Source: Elephas maximus indicus
Lineage: Eukaryota; Chordata; Mammalia; Proboscidea; Elephantidae
Reading direction: 5' to 3'
DNA length: 64,000 nt
Assembly: GCF_024166365.1 (NCBI RefSeq)
Contig: NC_064822.1
Coordinates: 142,110,823-142,174,822, forward strand
Position 1 is the first letter of the stretch. Each line of letters begins with the position of its first letter. The notes beneath the pieces were generated by a model. It worked only from the letters and a program-made list of their open reading frames with translations. It was not told the origin of the DNA and searched no databases. A program made the translations under genes and the position numbers. Shown here piece by piece: positions 12,407 through 23,751 of the stretch.

Positions 12407-12641
12407 CACTGGGAAACTTGTTTTTCCAGAAAATCCGCTGACTGGTACGCTGGCTCCAGGCTCTGAAAACAATCGCTGCCTCTCCGTATTTGTTTGTTTT
12501 CCGTCTCTAAATCTGTGTTTGTTGTTCAGGGTTCGTAGATTGTTATGTACGTGATCGATTCACTTGTTTTTCCGAGTCTTTGTTGCAAGAGGGATCCGCG
12601 GTAGCGTCCACCTAGTCTGCCATCTTGGCCCCGCCCCCCCG
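12407..12641 (-). promoter_or_regulatory. L1#1 short 5' UTR with splice-like junction
   Basis: Only about 235 bp separate the L1 5' end from ORF1. The 31 bp next to ORF1 (12,407-12,437) match L1#2 up to 57,801. The remaining 204 bp (12,438-12,641) match L1#2 from 58,630 to 58,830. The intervening 828 bp of L1#2 are absent. In sense orientation the junction reads ACCAGTCAG|CGGATTTT. The YY1-type motif is kept but the GC-rich monomers are lost. Confidence 0.88.
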
Positions 12642-12654
12642 CCTCCTTTTTAAG

Positions 12655-13060
12655 TAGGTTCAGGTACATACAAACACACTAGTATGGAAAGATTTTGTTC
12701 CTTCTTTTTTTTTTGCTAGTGGCTTCCTCTGCCCCCTTTTCTGCCTGGAAAATGTCTGCTTATCCTTTAAGAATGAGCTCACAAATGTTGCCTCCTTGAC
12801 CCCACCTGTGTTTACTCCCAAAGGTATTAGCACTTACTCCTCCTTAGTAGTTGACTTATAGGTTCCTACTTTAGCCTTCATCTTATGTTATAATTATTTG
12901 TGATTCTGAATTGTGAATCATTCAAAATGAATGACCATATTCTGTACATTTTCATATCCTTTAGCACCTAGCATTGGTCTTGGCACACGAGCAGACCCTT
13001 AGCAAATGTTTTCCAGGTAAATAAATAATGTGAAATTGAAAAAGAACCATTAATAAATAA
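12655..13060 (+). mobile_element. L2 3' end, right of L1#1
   Basis: Contains 'tctgcctggaaaatgtctgc', 'tatcctttaagaatgagctc', 'tagcacctagcattgg' and a terminal 'aaataaataa'-like end, the order of the L2 3' end on the plus strand. It continues the L2 on the far side of L1#1. Confidence 0.7.
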
Positions 13061-14235
13061 AATGAAATCTAGAAGTTATAAAATATCTATCACTCTGACT
13101 TCAAAGAGGGAGTTTGGGCCAAAGAAAAAACCTTGTCCCTCTCACTTTCCTCAGCCCCAAATAAAAGTCCACTAGTGTTTTTTTTTTTAGTGTTGTGTGG
13201 GGTCCTAGAGCACAATGAAAATCTGATCTGCAAACTTTTTGTGCCTGCAGTGTTCCCTGAATCTACATTTGTGATGCAGAGCAACCCTGGGTGACCACAG
13301 AATTTGGGGATGCCATTTCACCTGCCACCTTCATATTCAAGAAAAGGAGACTGGATTTACAAGCAGTTGATCCATATGGCTTTTCATTTGGAATTATTCT
13401 ATGAACTATTGACCACCATTTCAAAAAATCATAATTGCTAATTAGCAAAGACAGTCAGCGATAATGTGAATGAGCAATGGCCCCTGGTAAGATTTTTGTA
13501 TAACTCTCCCTCAAGGACAAATAATCAGAAACCAGAAAATTCCAGAGAAAGCTTAATAGTTCAATATGTAAAATTCTTCTAGGGCCAAGGTGATGATTAT
13601 TTTCCATTTCACATCTTTCTACACTTTAGCACGTCATAGAGTGCCAGTACTTTGTGGGGTACTTAATACATGTTGATTGAAAAATGTTGAAAGGAGAAAC
13701 CTACTTTGAAATTTTTTCCAGCTCTATTTTTGCCTTAGGCTTGTTTTTTTCAAACCTAAATAAATAACGGGGAAAACATACTCATTAGTCTCTAAACCAC
13801 TAATATCATAACTTATTACCCTGTTACCCTGTGTTATGACAATAAATGTATAAAGTGGTGTTCAAAAGGTAGAAGGTCAGAAAACAATAGGCCTGTATTA
13901 CAGGGAAAGCGAGCCCCAATTCCTTATGTGTTAGTATTCTAGTTGTTTTGGCTATAGAGTTGTAAGAGGTTTGAACAGTAAGAGAGAGTACAAGAGCTAT
14001 TAAAGTAGTCCAAGGAGGGGAAAAAAGTTATTCTGAGAAACACGAGTTACATTATGTGGAGCCATGAGACACTGCCATGTCGTAGGTCAAAAAATGGGTG
14101 AATATCAGCAATCTCGTATGGTTCAACCCAATAGCAAAAGGGAAAATTGGAGAAAAATATTTCTAAAAGTGCATGCCGTATTAGTGCTCTGCAGGATTCC
14201 ACAGAAATGAACATGGCCCTTCAGTATCAGTATCA
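13061..14235. other. No gene seen; weak L2 tail only
   Basis: Nothing coding is supported. A short L2-like terminus lies near 13,600-13,690 ('acttaatacatgttgattga'). Poly-T at 13,177-13,190. Confidence 0.4.
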
Positions 14236-14505
14236 GCTGTGGCTGTATAGCGTATTAGTTAAGAAAGGAATTTTGGAGTTAGAATTCCGTTAATTGAATC
14301 CTGCCTACAAAATTAACTGTGTGATCTTGGGGAAGTTACTTAATTTCTTCTGCATCAGTTTTGTTTTTTTTTTTTTTTTACCTACAAAAGGGGAAAATAA
14401 TAATGCTTATCTCATTGATTTTTTTGTGAGCATTAAATGGAATAAAACTGTAATGAGCCTAGACCTGTGCCTGGCACATACCAAGTTCCCAGAAGAAGAA
14501 TGATA
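14236..14505 (+). mobile_element. MIR SINE
   Basis: MIR core and tail: 'gtgtgatcttggggaagtta', 'cttaatttcttctgcatcag', 'aaaggggaaaataataatg' and 'ctgtgcctggcacatacc'. An internal poly-T run has been inserted. Confidence 0.75.
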
Positions 14506-14617
14506 TTATTTCTCTCAGTCCTCTTCAAGCAGAAAGGAAATCATAAAGCTAGCAGCTGTTCATGTAGGGGACAAGTAAGAATGAGGAGCTCCTGATTATT
14601 TTTAAAGATTTACTAGG

Positions 14618-14840
14618 AGAGATCAGGCTTTGAGGTCAGATTTGGGTTTAACTTGCGGGGAATTAATTTGCCTTTTCTAAGCATCACCTTTTTCATCTGT
14701 AAAATGGTCAAAAAATTGTACCTAATTCATGTGGTTGTTGTGAGGAGAAAATAAAAATATGTAATATCCTTAATGAAGAACCTGCCAAGTTCTTAATATA
14801 TGGTAGCTATTGCTATTGATAATAATCATCTAAATTGACC
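14618..14840 (+). mobile_element. MIR SINE
   Basis: Blocks 'tttgaggtcagatttgggtt', 'tttttcatctgtaaaatggt' and 'tgtggttgttgtgaggagaa' in MIR order. Diverged and non-coding. Confidence 0.7.
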
Positions 14841-14862
14841 CAGATGGTACAAATATATCTTC

Positions 14863-15022
14863 CTACCCAACCCACTGCCGTCGAGTCTATTCCAACGCTT
14901 AGTGACCCATTAGGACAGAGTAGAACTGCCCTGTGGGGTTTCCAAGGAATGGCTGGTAGATTCAAACTGCCGACCTTTTGGTTAGTAGCTGAATGCTTAA
15001 CTACTGTGCCACCTAAGTTTCC
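14863..15022 (-). mobile_element. AfroSINE, short form
   Basis: Complement of tail 'actgccgtcgagtctattcc' at the left, 'gacagagtagaactgccctg' in the middle, and tRNA-like head complement 'gaatgcttaactactgtgcc' at the right. More diverged than the 3.1 kb copy. Confidence 0.85.
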
Positions 15023-16234
15023 TAAAATTATCCAATTCAAAAAGTTTAAAATGTCATTTCACAAATTTATCCTTGAAAATTCTGTAATAAAATGTCATTA
15101 TCTAGCTAATTTTTAAAAAGGCAAATCGCAACTTTATAAAATATATCAATTTAGACTCAGAGTAGGAATACACTCCATTTTATATAAATTCAAGTGTATG
15201 AACAATGTTGCTATTTCAAAATGTATACAATATAGAAACATTGAAAATATTACTCAATGTCTTATAAAATCACAATATCTAGCTGTAAAGTTCTAGGGCA
15301 GAAAAGTGTGAGAGAATGAAACAAACTTTTTAACATTCAGGTAAATAAATTTTGTTGGTCATTATGATGAAGGGGAGGCCAAAAAAAAAAAAAAAAAGGC
15401 GTTGACAGAGGTTCCATATATCTGTAGGGGTAGCTCATAGTCTGTTCCCCTTTTTATATCTCTGTACATCTCTACACAGTGGTGTTTTGATTCATAGGCT
15501 TCAACTCTTAGGAAATATTCTTCCAACCAGAATGTTCTTACAAATGACGTAGTTTAAAAGGTGGGGAAGAAAGATCAAGAACATTTACCGAAATTAACTT
15601 GGAAAATTTGGGAAAGAAACAACATGAACAAGATCAGCTCAGACTGAGTCTTCAAATAGTTGTGAGAAGTATTTGTTTAGAAAGACACTCCTAGGGATTC
15701 ATATGTTCAAAGACAAAATGAATTCAAAGATGATATCATTGCTAGCATTTGATTAATGGAAAGGACAACATTAATGGTTATAGGAAAAGTGCTTTTGTGT
15801 AACCTGAAAAGGTAGAAATTGATATACGACTTCAAAACACTTCATGGACCAGGAATGTATTTTCCCCTCAGGCTTGAGCACTTTAAAGCCACATAAAATA
15901 TTTCACATCTTGTGATTCATATAGTTCAGGCACACCTTACATCACACTCACTTAAAGAACAGTATCTGTCTCCACACATCACCTCCCACAGAGACGCTGA
16001 GGAACATGAAGGCAAACGACACTGTCGGGAGCAGGATCTTCATTTCTATACTAAATACTTTTGTTCATTTCTTGTTTGATATCTCTATACCTTACTTTGA
16101 AGTTTCTGCATTCAATATTTATATCCATCTGTCTGTCTATCAGTCTGCAACAGTTTAGTTTTGGTTGAACTAGGCAGATGGTGCCTGGAGGACCCTTCTA
16201 CATATATTTGTCTTGATTTCTAAAGGAATGAGTC
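15023..16234. other. No gene seen; single-copy-like
   Basis: No supported ORF or RNA gene. A poly-A run is at 15,380-15,398. Otherwise AT-rich sequence with no recognised repeat. Confidence 0.4.
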
Positions 16235-16455
16235 ATTATGGCAGAGTGGTTAAAGTTCAGTTTTTGGTTTCAGAAAGCACTGGATCAAATTCAAGTCCTG
16301 GATTATTTACTTTAAGTCTTTAAGGTTTAGTTTCCTAATTTGTAAAGTAGATATAATAAATGTAGTAATTGTACTTACTACAATTGGTGGTTGAGAGCGT
16401 TTGTTGCATGCAAAACACGACAAAGTGTCTGAAACATAGTAAAAGTTAAATACAT
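16235..16455 (+). mobile_element. MIR SINE
   Basis: 'ggcagagtggttaaagttca' (tRNA-like head), 'tggatcaaattcaagtcctg' and 'tttcctaatttgtaaagtag' are the MIR landmarks in order. Confidence 0.75.
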
Positions 16456-17028
16456 GATAATTCTTTGTGAACCATTTATTAGACACTATATGAAGAGTTA
16501 TAGGACATATGATACCATTCACTTATTAGAATGGGAACTCAAGTTCTTGCATCATGAAGTATCTTTAAACTATAATGATCTCTTCTGCATCTAACATTAA
16601 TCACATACTTTGAGACACCTTCATTATATTTCTGTGGAAGGTAGAGATTATTGTCTCCAAGTGTGAGATAAAAAGACCAGAATTGAGACTTCTGCTTTTG
16701 GGAAGATACACATACTTTACCCACCTCCTCACACTAAGTACAAGTTAAAGTGCTGGAGTATCTCAAATATATATATAGGCTCTGTAAGGTGGAGAAGAGA
16801 AGTAAGACCAACCAGGGCCCAAGGAATAACACAGTGATGAATTTCTGGGGTTTTCCTTTTGCCTCATATATCCTGAACTGTGTGCTGGAGAACCCTGTAG
16901 CTTAGAAACACCAACAGGACAGACAAAAAAAAAAAAAGGCCTGCTGTCTCTAACCAAAGGACCAGGAAGGGGATAGCATAGCAAGACAGAAAATTTTAAG
17001 ACAATAAGTATTCTACTCAATCCAAACA

Positions 17029-17062
<34 letters not shown>
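17029..17062 (+). repeat. (CA)n microsatellite
   Basis: About 17 CA dinucleotides inside the L1M 5' UTR. Likely length-polymorphic. Confidence 0.95.
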
Positions 17063-17067
<5 letters not shown>

Positions 17068-20000
17068 CTGTGGTTCTCCCTCCACTTGCACTAGCAAAGG
17101 CAAAATTGGGAGCCTAGACTTCCACCTTCCCAGGCTGAAATAGAGAGCCCCAACTGTCCTGCCAGTGTGGTGGGAGAGAAAGGTTAAGTAGGTAGAATTT
17201 TCATAACCATTAGGCAGTAATGAGCCACAAACACACTCTGAGATGGCAGTACACACCATGTGGGGAGACTAGACTTCCACCACACCTGGCCATTATGAGG
17301 TATTCCTTCTCTTTCCCACTGTGGTGGTGCCAGAGGAGGTCTAGTGAAGAGTCAGAACTTTTACCACTGCCTAGCAATAATGAGGCCATCCCCATCCCCC
17401 AGTGGAAGCCACATGAGGAGCAATAATGAGGATTCTTATCCCCTCCACACCAGGAAGATATCAGTGAGACGTGGTAGGGAGCTGGAACTTGTACCTCCAC
17501 CCAGCAGTAATGGGGAGCCCCCCACCTCAGGTGTCAATGAAGGCTGAGTGGGGAACCTGGACTTTTACTCCCACCTGGCAGTAAGAAGGTGGCGTCTCCC
17601 CATCCCTCATCTAGTCCTCTGCTAGAGTGGTGTCAAAGGAAGCCAGCAAAAAATACAGGTTTAATAAGATTGAGTCTCTTAATACCCTAAATGTCCAGGT
17701 TTCAATAAAAAGAAATCACTAATCATATGAAGAACCAGAAGGATCTCAAACTGAATGACAAAAAGAAAATCAATAGGTGCGACACTAAAATGACAGAGAA
17801 TTTAGAATTATTTGGTAAAGATTTTAAAGCAACCACTATAAAAATGATTCAATGAGCAATTACAAACATGCTTGAAACAACTGAAAAATAGAAAGTCTCA
17901 GCAAAGAAATAGGAGACAATAGGAAAAATAGAACAATAGTAAGAATCAACTGGAAATTTTAGAACTAAAGTACAATAACTGAAATAAACTCAACAGATTG
18001 GCCCAACAGCAGGTGGAAAAGACAAAGAAAGGGAATTAGTGAATTGGATAAGAGAATGATAGAAATTACAAAATCTGAATAATCAAGGAAAAATAGACTG
18101 ACAAAAATGAATACAGGCTCAGGGAACTGTGGGTCTATTACAAAAGCTCTCATATTTGTGTCATCAGAGTTTGGAGGGAAAGGATAAAGAGGTACTCAAA
18201 GAAAGAATGACTGAAAACTTTTCAAATTTGACAAGACATAAACCTACAGATTCAAGAAGATGAGAGAACCCCAGGCAGGATAAACCAAAAGAAACCTACA
18301 ACAAGACACATCATAGTAAAACTTCTGAAAACTGAAGACAAATATATATATATTTGAAAGCATCAAGAGAGAAACGACACCTTACCTGTAGGAAATAACC
18401 AATTTAAATGACAGTGGATTTCTCATGAGAAATCATGCACAGCAGAAAGAAGTGGTGCAACCTTTTTTCAAGTGCTGAAAGAAAAGAACTATTGACCCAT
18501 AATCCAGTGAAACTATCTTGCAGAAATGAAGGTGCAATAGAGACATTCTCAGAGAAAAAGAAAACTAAGAGAAGTGTTGCTAGAAGAATGGCTAATGGAA
18601 GTTCTCGAAAGAAAATGATAGAAGAAGGAAACTTGAAACATCAAGAAGGAAAAGAGACCACAATAAGTAAAATGTGGGTAAATACAATAGACTCTCCTTT
18701 CCCTGTTAAGTTTCCTAAATTGTTTGATGGTTGAAGCAAAAGTTATAACACTGTCTGATGTGGTTTTAAATGTAAGTAGAGGAATAGTTAATACAACTAT
18801 ATTATAGATGGTGGAGTATAAAGGGACATAAAGAGAGGTAATATTCTATACATTCAAACTGGTAAAATAATGACACTGATAGACTGTGATAACTTATAGT
18901 ATACATAATATAATATCTACAGCAGCCACTTAAAGCTATATGAGGAGTTATACTAAAAAAAAAAAACTATAGATAAATCAAAGTAGAATTTTAAAAAACG
19001 TTCAGGTAACCCACAGGAAGGCAAGAAAAGGAAAACAACAAAGCCAAACAAAAAATTAAAATGGCAGACTTAAAATCTAAAATATCAGTAATAACATTAA
19101 ATATAAACGGTCTAAAATACCAACTAAAAGACAGATTTGGGCAGAGCAAAAAAAAAAAAAAAAAAAACAAACTACCAGAGAGTAATATTATAAATGAAAA
19201 AAAGGCCAATTCACCAAGAAGACATAGCAATACTAAATGTGTATGCACAAAACATCAGCACTACAAAATATGTGAAGCAAAAACTGATAGAACTGAAATT
19301 CACAGTTGTAGTTGAAGATATCAACATTAATAGAACACTCAGCACACAGCAGCAGGATACACATTCTTTTCAAGTGCTCATGGAAAATATTCCAAGATAA
19401 ACATATCCTGGACCAGAAAATAGACGTCAATAGATTTAAAAAAACTGAAATCACATAGAGTGTGCTCTTTAACCACAATAGAATCAAAGTAGAAACCAAT
19501 AACAGAAAGATAATAGGAAAATCTCAAAACACTTAGAAGCTGAACAATACACTTCCAAATAATTCATTGATCAGTGAGAAGTCTCAACGGAAATCAATAA
19601 ATATATTGAACCGAGTGAAAACAAAGAAACAACATATAGAAATTTGTGGAACACAGATAAAGCAGTGCTGAGAGGGAAATTTTAAGTACTGAGTGCATAC
19701 AATAGAAAAGAAGAAAACTCAAAAATCAATAATCTATGCCCCCACCTCAGGAGCCTAAAATGGAAGAGCAAAATAAAACCAAAGCAAGCAGAAGGAAAGA
19801 AATAATAAAGGTAACAGTAGAAATCAATGAAATTTAAGCTGAAAAAAAAATCTAGAGAATCAATGAAACAAATGCCTGTTTCTTTAAAAAGCTCAATCAA
19901 ATCTCTAGTAAAACAGAAAGAAGACACAAGTGCTAACAAAAGGAATGGAAAAGGAGATATCAGTACAGACCCTGCAGACATCAGTAAGGGAATAATGAGC

Positions 20001-20154
20001 ACAACTCTACACATATAACTTTGACGACTAAGATGAAATGGACAAATTCCTTGAAAAATGCAAACCATCACAACTTACCCAATATGAAGTACATAATTTG
20101 AATAGCCATGGAACTGTTAAGGAAACTGAATTCATAATTTAAAAACTCAAAAAA

Positions 20155-20469
20155 ATGAATCTCCAGGCTCAGATAGTATCATTGGAGAATTTTAACCAAA
20201 ATTTAAGAAAAACAAGCCAATTATACACAATCTCTTATCTCTTTGAGAAAATAGAAGAGAAGGAAACAGTTCCTAATTTATTTTATGAAGCTACTTTTAC
20301 CTTGATACCAAAACTAAAGACAATACAAAAAAGAAAGAAAGAAAACTACAGACCAATATCCTTCATGAATATACAGACAAAAATTCTTAATAAAATATTA
20401 GCAAATCAAATTCAGCAGTATATAAAGAATTACACACCATGGCCAAGTGGGTTTATTCCGGGGATGTAA
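20155..20469 (+). pseudogene. L1M ORF2 relic, start of the reverse transcriptase
   Basis: A short open piece of the old L1 ORF2, with residues [33 protein letters not shown] and the end [13 protein letters not shown]. These match the segment of L1#2 ORF2 around its [14 protein letters not shown] and QVGFIPGM blocks. It ends where the local foldback begins. Surrounding ORF2 sequence is frameshifted, so it is a relic. Confidence 0.85.
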
Positions 20470-20512
20470 GGGTGGATATTGAACCATCCTTACATCCCTG
20501 GAATAAATCCAC
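20447..20512. repeat. Small inverted repeat (foldback) inside L1M ORF2
   Basis: Left arm 20,447-20,471 and right arm 20,488-20,512 are reverse complements over 25 bp with two mismatches, separated by a 16-base loop. Normal L1 has this segment once, so it is a local inverted duplication. Confidence 0.85.
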
Positions 20513-21644
20513 TTGAAAATCAATCAATGTAATCCACAGTATTAATGTGTAAAATGGAAAAAACCTACATGATTATATCAGTGTAGAAAAAAGCTTTGAA
20601 AAAAGTCAAGACCCATTCACAGTAACAACTCTCAGGAAAATAGAAACAGAGAGGAACTTCCTCAACACAATGAAGAGCATCTTAAAAAACCTACAGGAAA
20701 TATTATACTTAATTGTGAAAGACTGAATGCTTTCCTCCTAAGAATGGTAATAAATCAAGAATGTCTGGCCTCACCCTTCTTATGCGACATAGTGCTGGAA
20801 TTTCTACCCAGTGCAATAAAGCAAGAAAAGGAAATAAAAGGCTTACATTAGAAAGGAAGAAATAAAATGGACCCTATTTGCAGATGAATAGCTGTTTACA
20901 AAATTCCAAGGAATCTACAAAAAAACTCCTATAATTGAGTTCAGCAAGGTCACAGGATACAAGACAAACATACAAAAATCAACTGCACTTCTATCTACTG
21001 ACAATTATTATGTGGATACCAAAGTAAAAAATGCAATAAAATTTACAGTTGTTTAAAAAAAATTGAAGTATGTAGGGGTAATCTCATAAAACATGTTCAG
21101 AGCTTCTATGCTGAAAACTATAAAACACTGATATTCCCCAAATATATATGCAGGTTTGATGCAATTTCTATGAAAATCCCAGCAAGAGTTTTGTAGATGT
21201 AGATAAGATTACTCTGAAATTTATATAGAAAGGCAAAAGAACTAAAATAGCTAAAACAATATTGAAAATGAATGAAGTGGGAGAATTAGTCCACCCAATT
21301 TCAGGATTTATTATATAGCTACATTATTCAGGACAGTGTGGTACTGGTGAAGGTACAGACGCATAGATCAATGGAACAAAATAGAAAGTCCAGAAACACC
21401 CACAGAAATGTGCCCAACTAACTTTTGGAGACAAACTTTCATATATGTAGTTTTATGTATATAATGTATCATGACACCATATAGAACGAACATTTCCTCT
21501 TATTTTATACATTTAGATGTGTACCCAACTAATTTTTGATAAAGGTAAAAATGTAATTCAATGGAAGAAAAATGAAAATGTAATTCAACGGAAGAAAAAT
21601 AGCCTTTAAAAAAATGGTGCTGAAACAGTAGGACACTCATAAGA

Positions 21645-21666
21645 ACAAACAAACAAACAAACAAAC
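21645..21666 (+). repeat. (AAAC)n microsatellite
   Basis: Five tandem AAAC-type units inside the L1M ORF2 relic. Confidence 0.9.
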
Positions 21667-22220
21667 CCTGAATCTCAACATAACACTCACATCTTACCCA
21701 AAAATTAATTCAGAATGGATCATGGACACAAATGTAAAATGGAAATGTACAAAACTTTTAGAAAATCTTTAAGTTCTAGAGCTAGGCAGAGTTCTTAGAC
21801 TTGACCATGAAAACATGATCCATTAAAGGAAAATTGAACAACTGAACTTCATCAAAATGAAAAACTTTTGTTCTATGAAAAACCTTGTTAACAGAATGAA
21901 AAGACAAGCTACATATTGGGAAAAAATATGTGGTAACCACATATGTGACAAAAGAATAGCATATAGAATATATAAAGAACTCTTAAAACTCCACGGTGAA
22001 ACAACAGATCTGATTAGAAAATGGGCAAAAGACATGGACATATTTCACCAAACAGGATAAGTTGTTAGGAGCAGTTGAGTTGGTTTTGATCCATAGTGAC
22101 CCTGTGTACAACAGAATGAAACATTTCCCGGTCCTGCGCCATCCTCATTATGCTTATGCTTGAGCCCATTTTTGCAGTCACTGTGTGAGTCCATCTCATT
22201 GAGGGTCGTCCCCTTTTTCA

Positions 22221-22679
22221 CTAATCTTCTACTTTACCAAGCATCATGTCCTTCTCCAGGGACTGGTCACTCCTGCTAATATGTTCAAAGTATGGGAGAC
22301 ATAGTCTTACCATCCTTGCTTTTAAGGAACATGCTGGTTGTACTTCGTCTAAGACAGGTTTGTTCGTTCTTTTGGCAGTCTGTGTTATTTTCAATATTCT
22401 TCTCCAACACCACAATTCAAAGGCATCAATTCTTCTATGGTCTTCTTTATTCATTGTCCAGCTTTCACATGCACAGGAGGTGACTGAAAATGCCATGGCC
22501 TGGGTCAGGCACACTTTAGTCTTTAAAATGACATCTTTGCCTTTCAACACTTTAAAGAGGCCTTTTGCAGCAAATTTGCCCAATGCAATGTGTTGTTTGA
22601 CTGCTGCTTCTGTGATGTTGATTATAGACCTGAGTAAAATGAAATTGTTGACAACGTCAATCTTTTCTCCACTTATCAT
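22221..22679 (-). pseudogene. RTE ORF, C-terminal domain relic
   Basis: A 150-residue open stretch holding the region downstream of the RTE reverse transcriptase core: 'NGEKI'-like start, 'CESWTMNKEDHRRIDAFELWC' block, 'WRRILKITQTAKRTN' and 'LEKDMMLGKVED'. These blocks are characteristic of the C-terminal part of RTE/BovB proteins and recur at 23,058 and 59,773. It has lost contact with its upstream frame and cannot be functional alone. Confidence 0.8.
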
Positions 22680-22792
22680 GATGTTCCTTACTGGTCCAGT
22701 TGTAAGGATTTTTATTCTCTTTATGTTGAGGTGTTATCCATACTGAAGGCTGTGGTCTCTGATCTTCATTCAGTAAGTGCTTCAAATCCTCT

Positions 22793-22906
22793 TCACTTTC
22801 AGCAAGAAATGTTGTATCATCTACATAATGTCACTTTCAGCAAGAAAGGTTGTATCATCTACATAATGTCACTTTCAGCAAGAAAGGTTGTATCAGCTAC
22901 ATAATG
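22793..22906. repeat. 38-bp unit tandemly repeated three times
   Basis: Units at 22,793-22,830, 22,831-22,868 and 22,869-22,906 differ at only two or three positions. In RTE sense each covers the reverse transcriptase active-site codons (Tyr-Val-Asp-Asp; the third is Tyr-Val-Ala-Asp). An RTE normally has this segment once. Confidence 0.93.
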
Positions 22907-23057
22907 CAGGTTGTTAATGAGTCGTTCTCAAATCCTGATGCTCTATTCTTCTTCATATAGTTTAGCTTCTCAGATTAGTTGTTCAGCATACAGATTGAAT
23001 AAGTATGGTGAAAGGATACAACCCTGATGCACACCTTTCTTGATTGTAAACACTTGA

Positions 23058-23633
23058 TTGAAGCACTTACTAATGAAGATGAAAGACCACAGCCTTCAGT
23101 GTGGATTATGCCTCAACATAAAGAAAACAAAAATCCTTACAGGTGGACCAATAAGCAACATTGTGATAAATGGAGAAAAGATTGAAGTTGTCAAGGATTT
23201 CACTTTACTTGGATCCACAATCAACACCCATGGAAGCAGCAGCCAAGAAATCAAACGATGCATTGCTTTGGGCAAACCTGCTGCAAAAGACCTCTTCAAA
23301 GTGTTAAAAATCAAATATGTCACCTTTAAGACTAAAGTGCGCCAGACCCAAGCTATGGTGTTTTCAATCGCGTCATACGCATGTGAAAGCTGGATAATGA
23401 ATAAGGAAGACCAAAGAAGAATTGATGCCTTTGAATTGTGGTGTTGGAGAAGAATATTGAATACACCATGGACTGCCAAAAGAATGAACAAATCTGTCTT
23501 GGAAGAAGTACAACCAGAATGCTCCTCAGAAGCAAGGATGGCGAGACTACATCTCACATACTTTGGACAAGTCATCAGGAGGAATCAGCCCCTGGAGAAA
23601 GACGTCATGGTTGGTAAAGAAGAGGGTCAGTGA
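23058..23633 (+). pseudogene. RTE ORF, C-terminal relic of the inserted copy
   Basis: 191 residues in one open frame: KHLLMKMKDHSLQCGLCLN, KKTKILTGGPISNIVINGEK, then SYACESWIMNKEDQRRIDAF and LEEVQPECSSEARMARLHLT. This is the segment just downstream of the reverse transcriptase active site through the C-terminal end. It is longer and less damaged than the minus-strand copy at 22,221-22,679, consistent with later insertion. The catalytic part is missing. Confidence 0.85.
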
Positions 23634-23751
23634 AAAAGAGGAAGACCCTCAATGAGATGAATTGACACAGTGGCTCCAACAACGGGCTCAAGCCTAATGA
23701 TTGTGAGAATGGCGGAGGACCAGGCAGTGTTTTGTTCTGTTGTACATAGAG

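Larger units (their letters stand above)
6131..12641 (-). mobile_element. L1#1: near full-length L1 lacking the 5'-UTR intron-like segment
   Basis: A minus-strand L1 with a poly-A tail (T run from 6,131), a 3' UTR to 7,132, ORF2 at 7,133-10,942, an inter-ORF region of about 450 bp, ORF1 at 11,396-12,406 and a short 5' UTR to 12,641. The 5' end carries the sense motif AAGATGGC (plus strand 12,619-12,626), the YY1-type site usual at L1 5' termini. It is very similar to L1#2 but lacks that copy's 828-bp GT-AG segment; the junction lies between 12,437 and 12,438. I see no convincing target duplication: the right flank begins 'gcctccttttt' and the left ends 'tctctgcc'. A C-rich run at 12,632-12,641 may contain untemplated bases. 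Confidence 0.93.
16700..22064 (+). mobile_element. Ancient L1M, first segment (5' UTR, ORF1 and most of ORF2 relics)
   Basis: Old plus-strand L1 with 5'-UTR blocks of degenerate 70-80-bp repeats (17,060-17,620; 'ctagacttccacc', 'cagtaatg', 'cccatccc'). ORF1 relics follow at about 17,790-18,720 ('aatgacagagaatttagaat', 'gaagataaacctacagattc'-like, 'gagaaacgacaccttacct'), then ORF2 from about 19,060 ('aaaatggcagacttaaaatc') to 22,064 ('aatgggcaaaagacatggac'). Frames are broken throughout. The element resumes at 26,371 and 26,879 and ends at 33,167, so it is the deepest layer of a nested insertion stack. Confidence 0.8.

Noticed and set aside
12407-12472. N-terminal extension of the L1#1 ORF1 across the splice junction
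   Set aside because: The frame is open for 22 more codons, but the upstream codon is TTG and there is no in-frame ATG, so the ORF1 start at 12,406 stands.
16763-17259. Minus-strand frames starting with alternating Cys-Val
   Set aside because: The residues come from the (CA)n microsatellite read in antisense; the rest is L1M 5' UTR.
18435-18734. 99-codon plus-strand frame in the L1M
   Set aside because: Old ORF1-end and spacer sequence of the L1M; a residual frame, not a gene.
23096-23575. 159-codon minus-strand frame and its partner at 22,246-22,746
   Set aside because: Antisense shadows of the RTE C-terminal coding relics.
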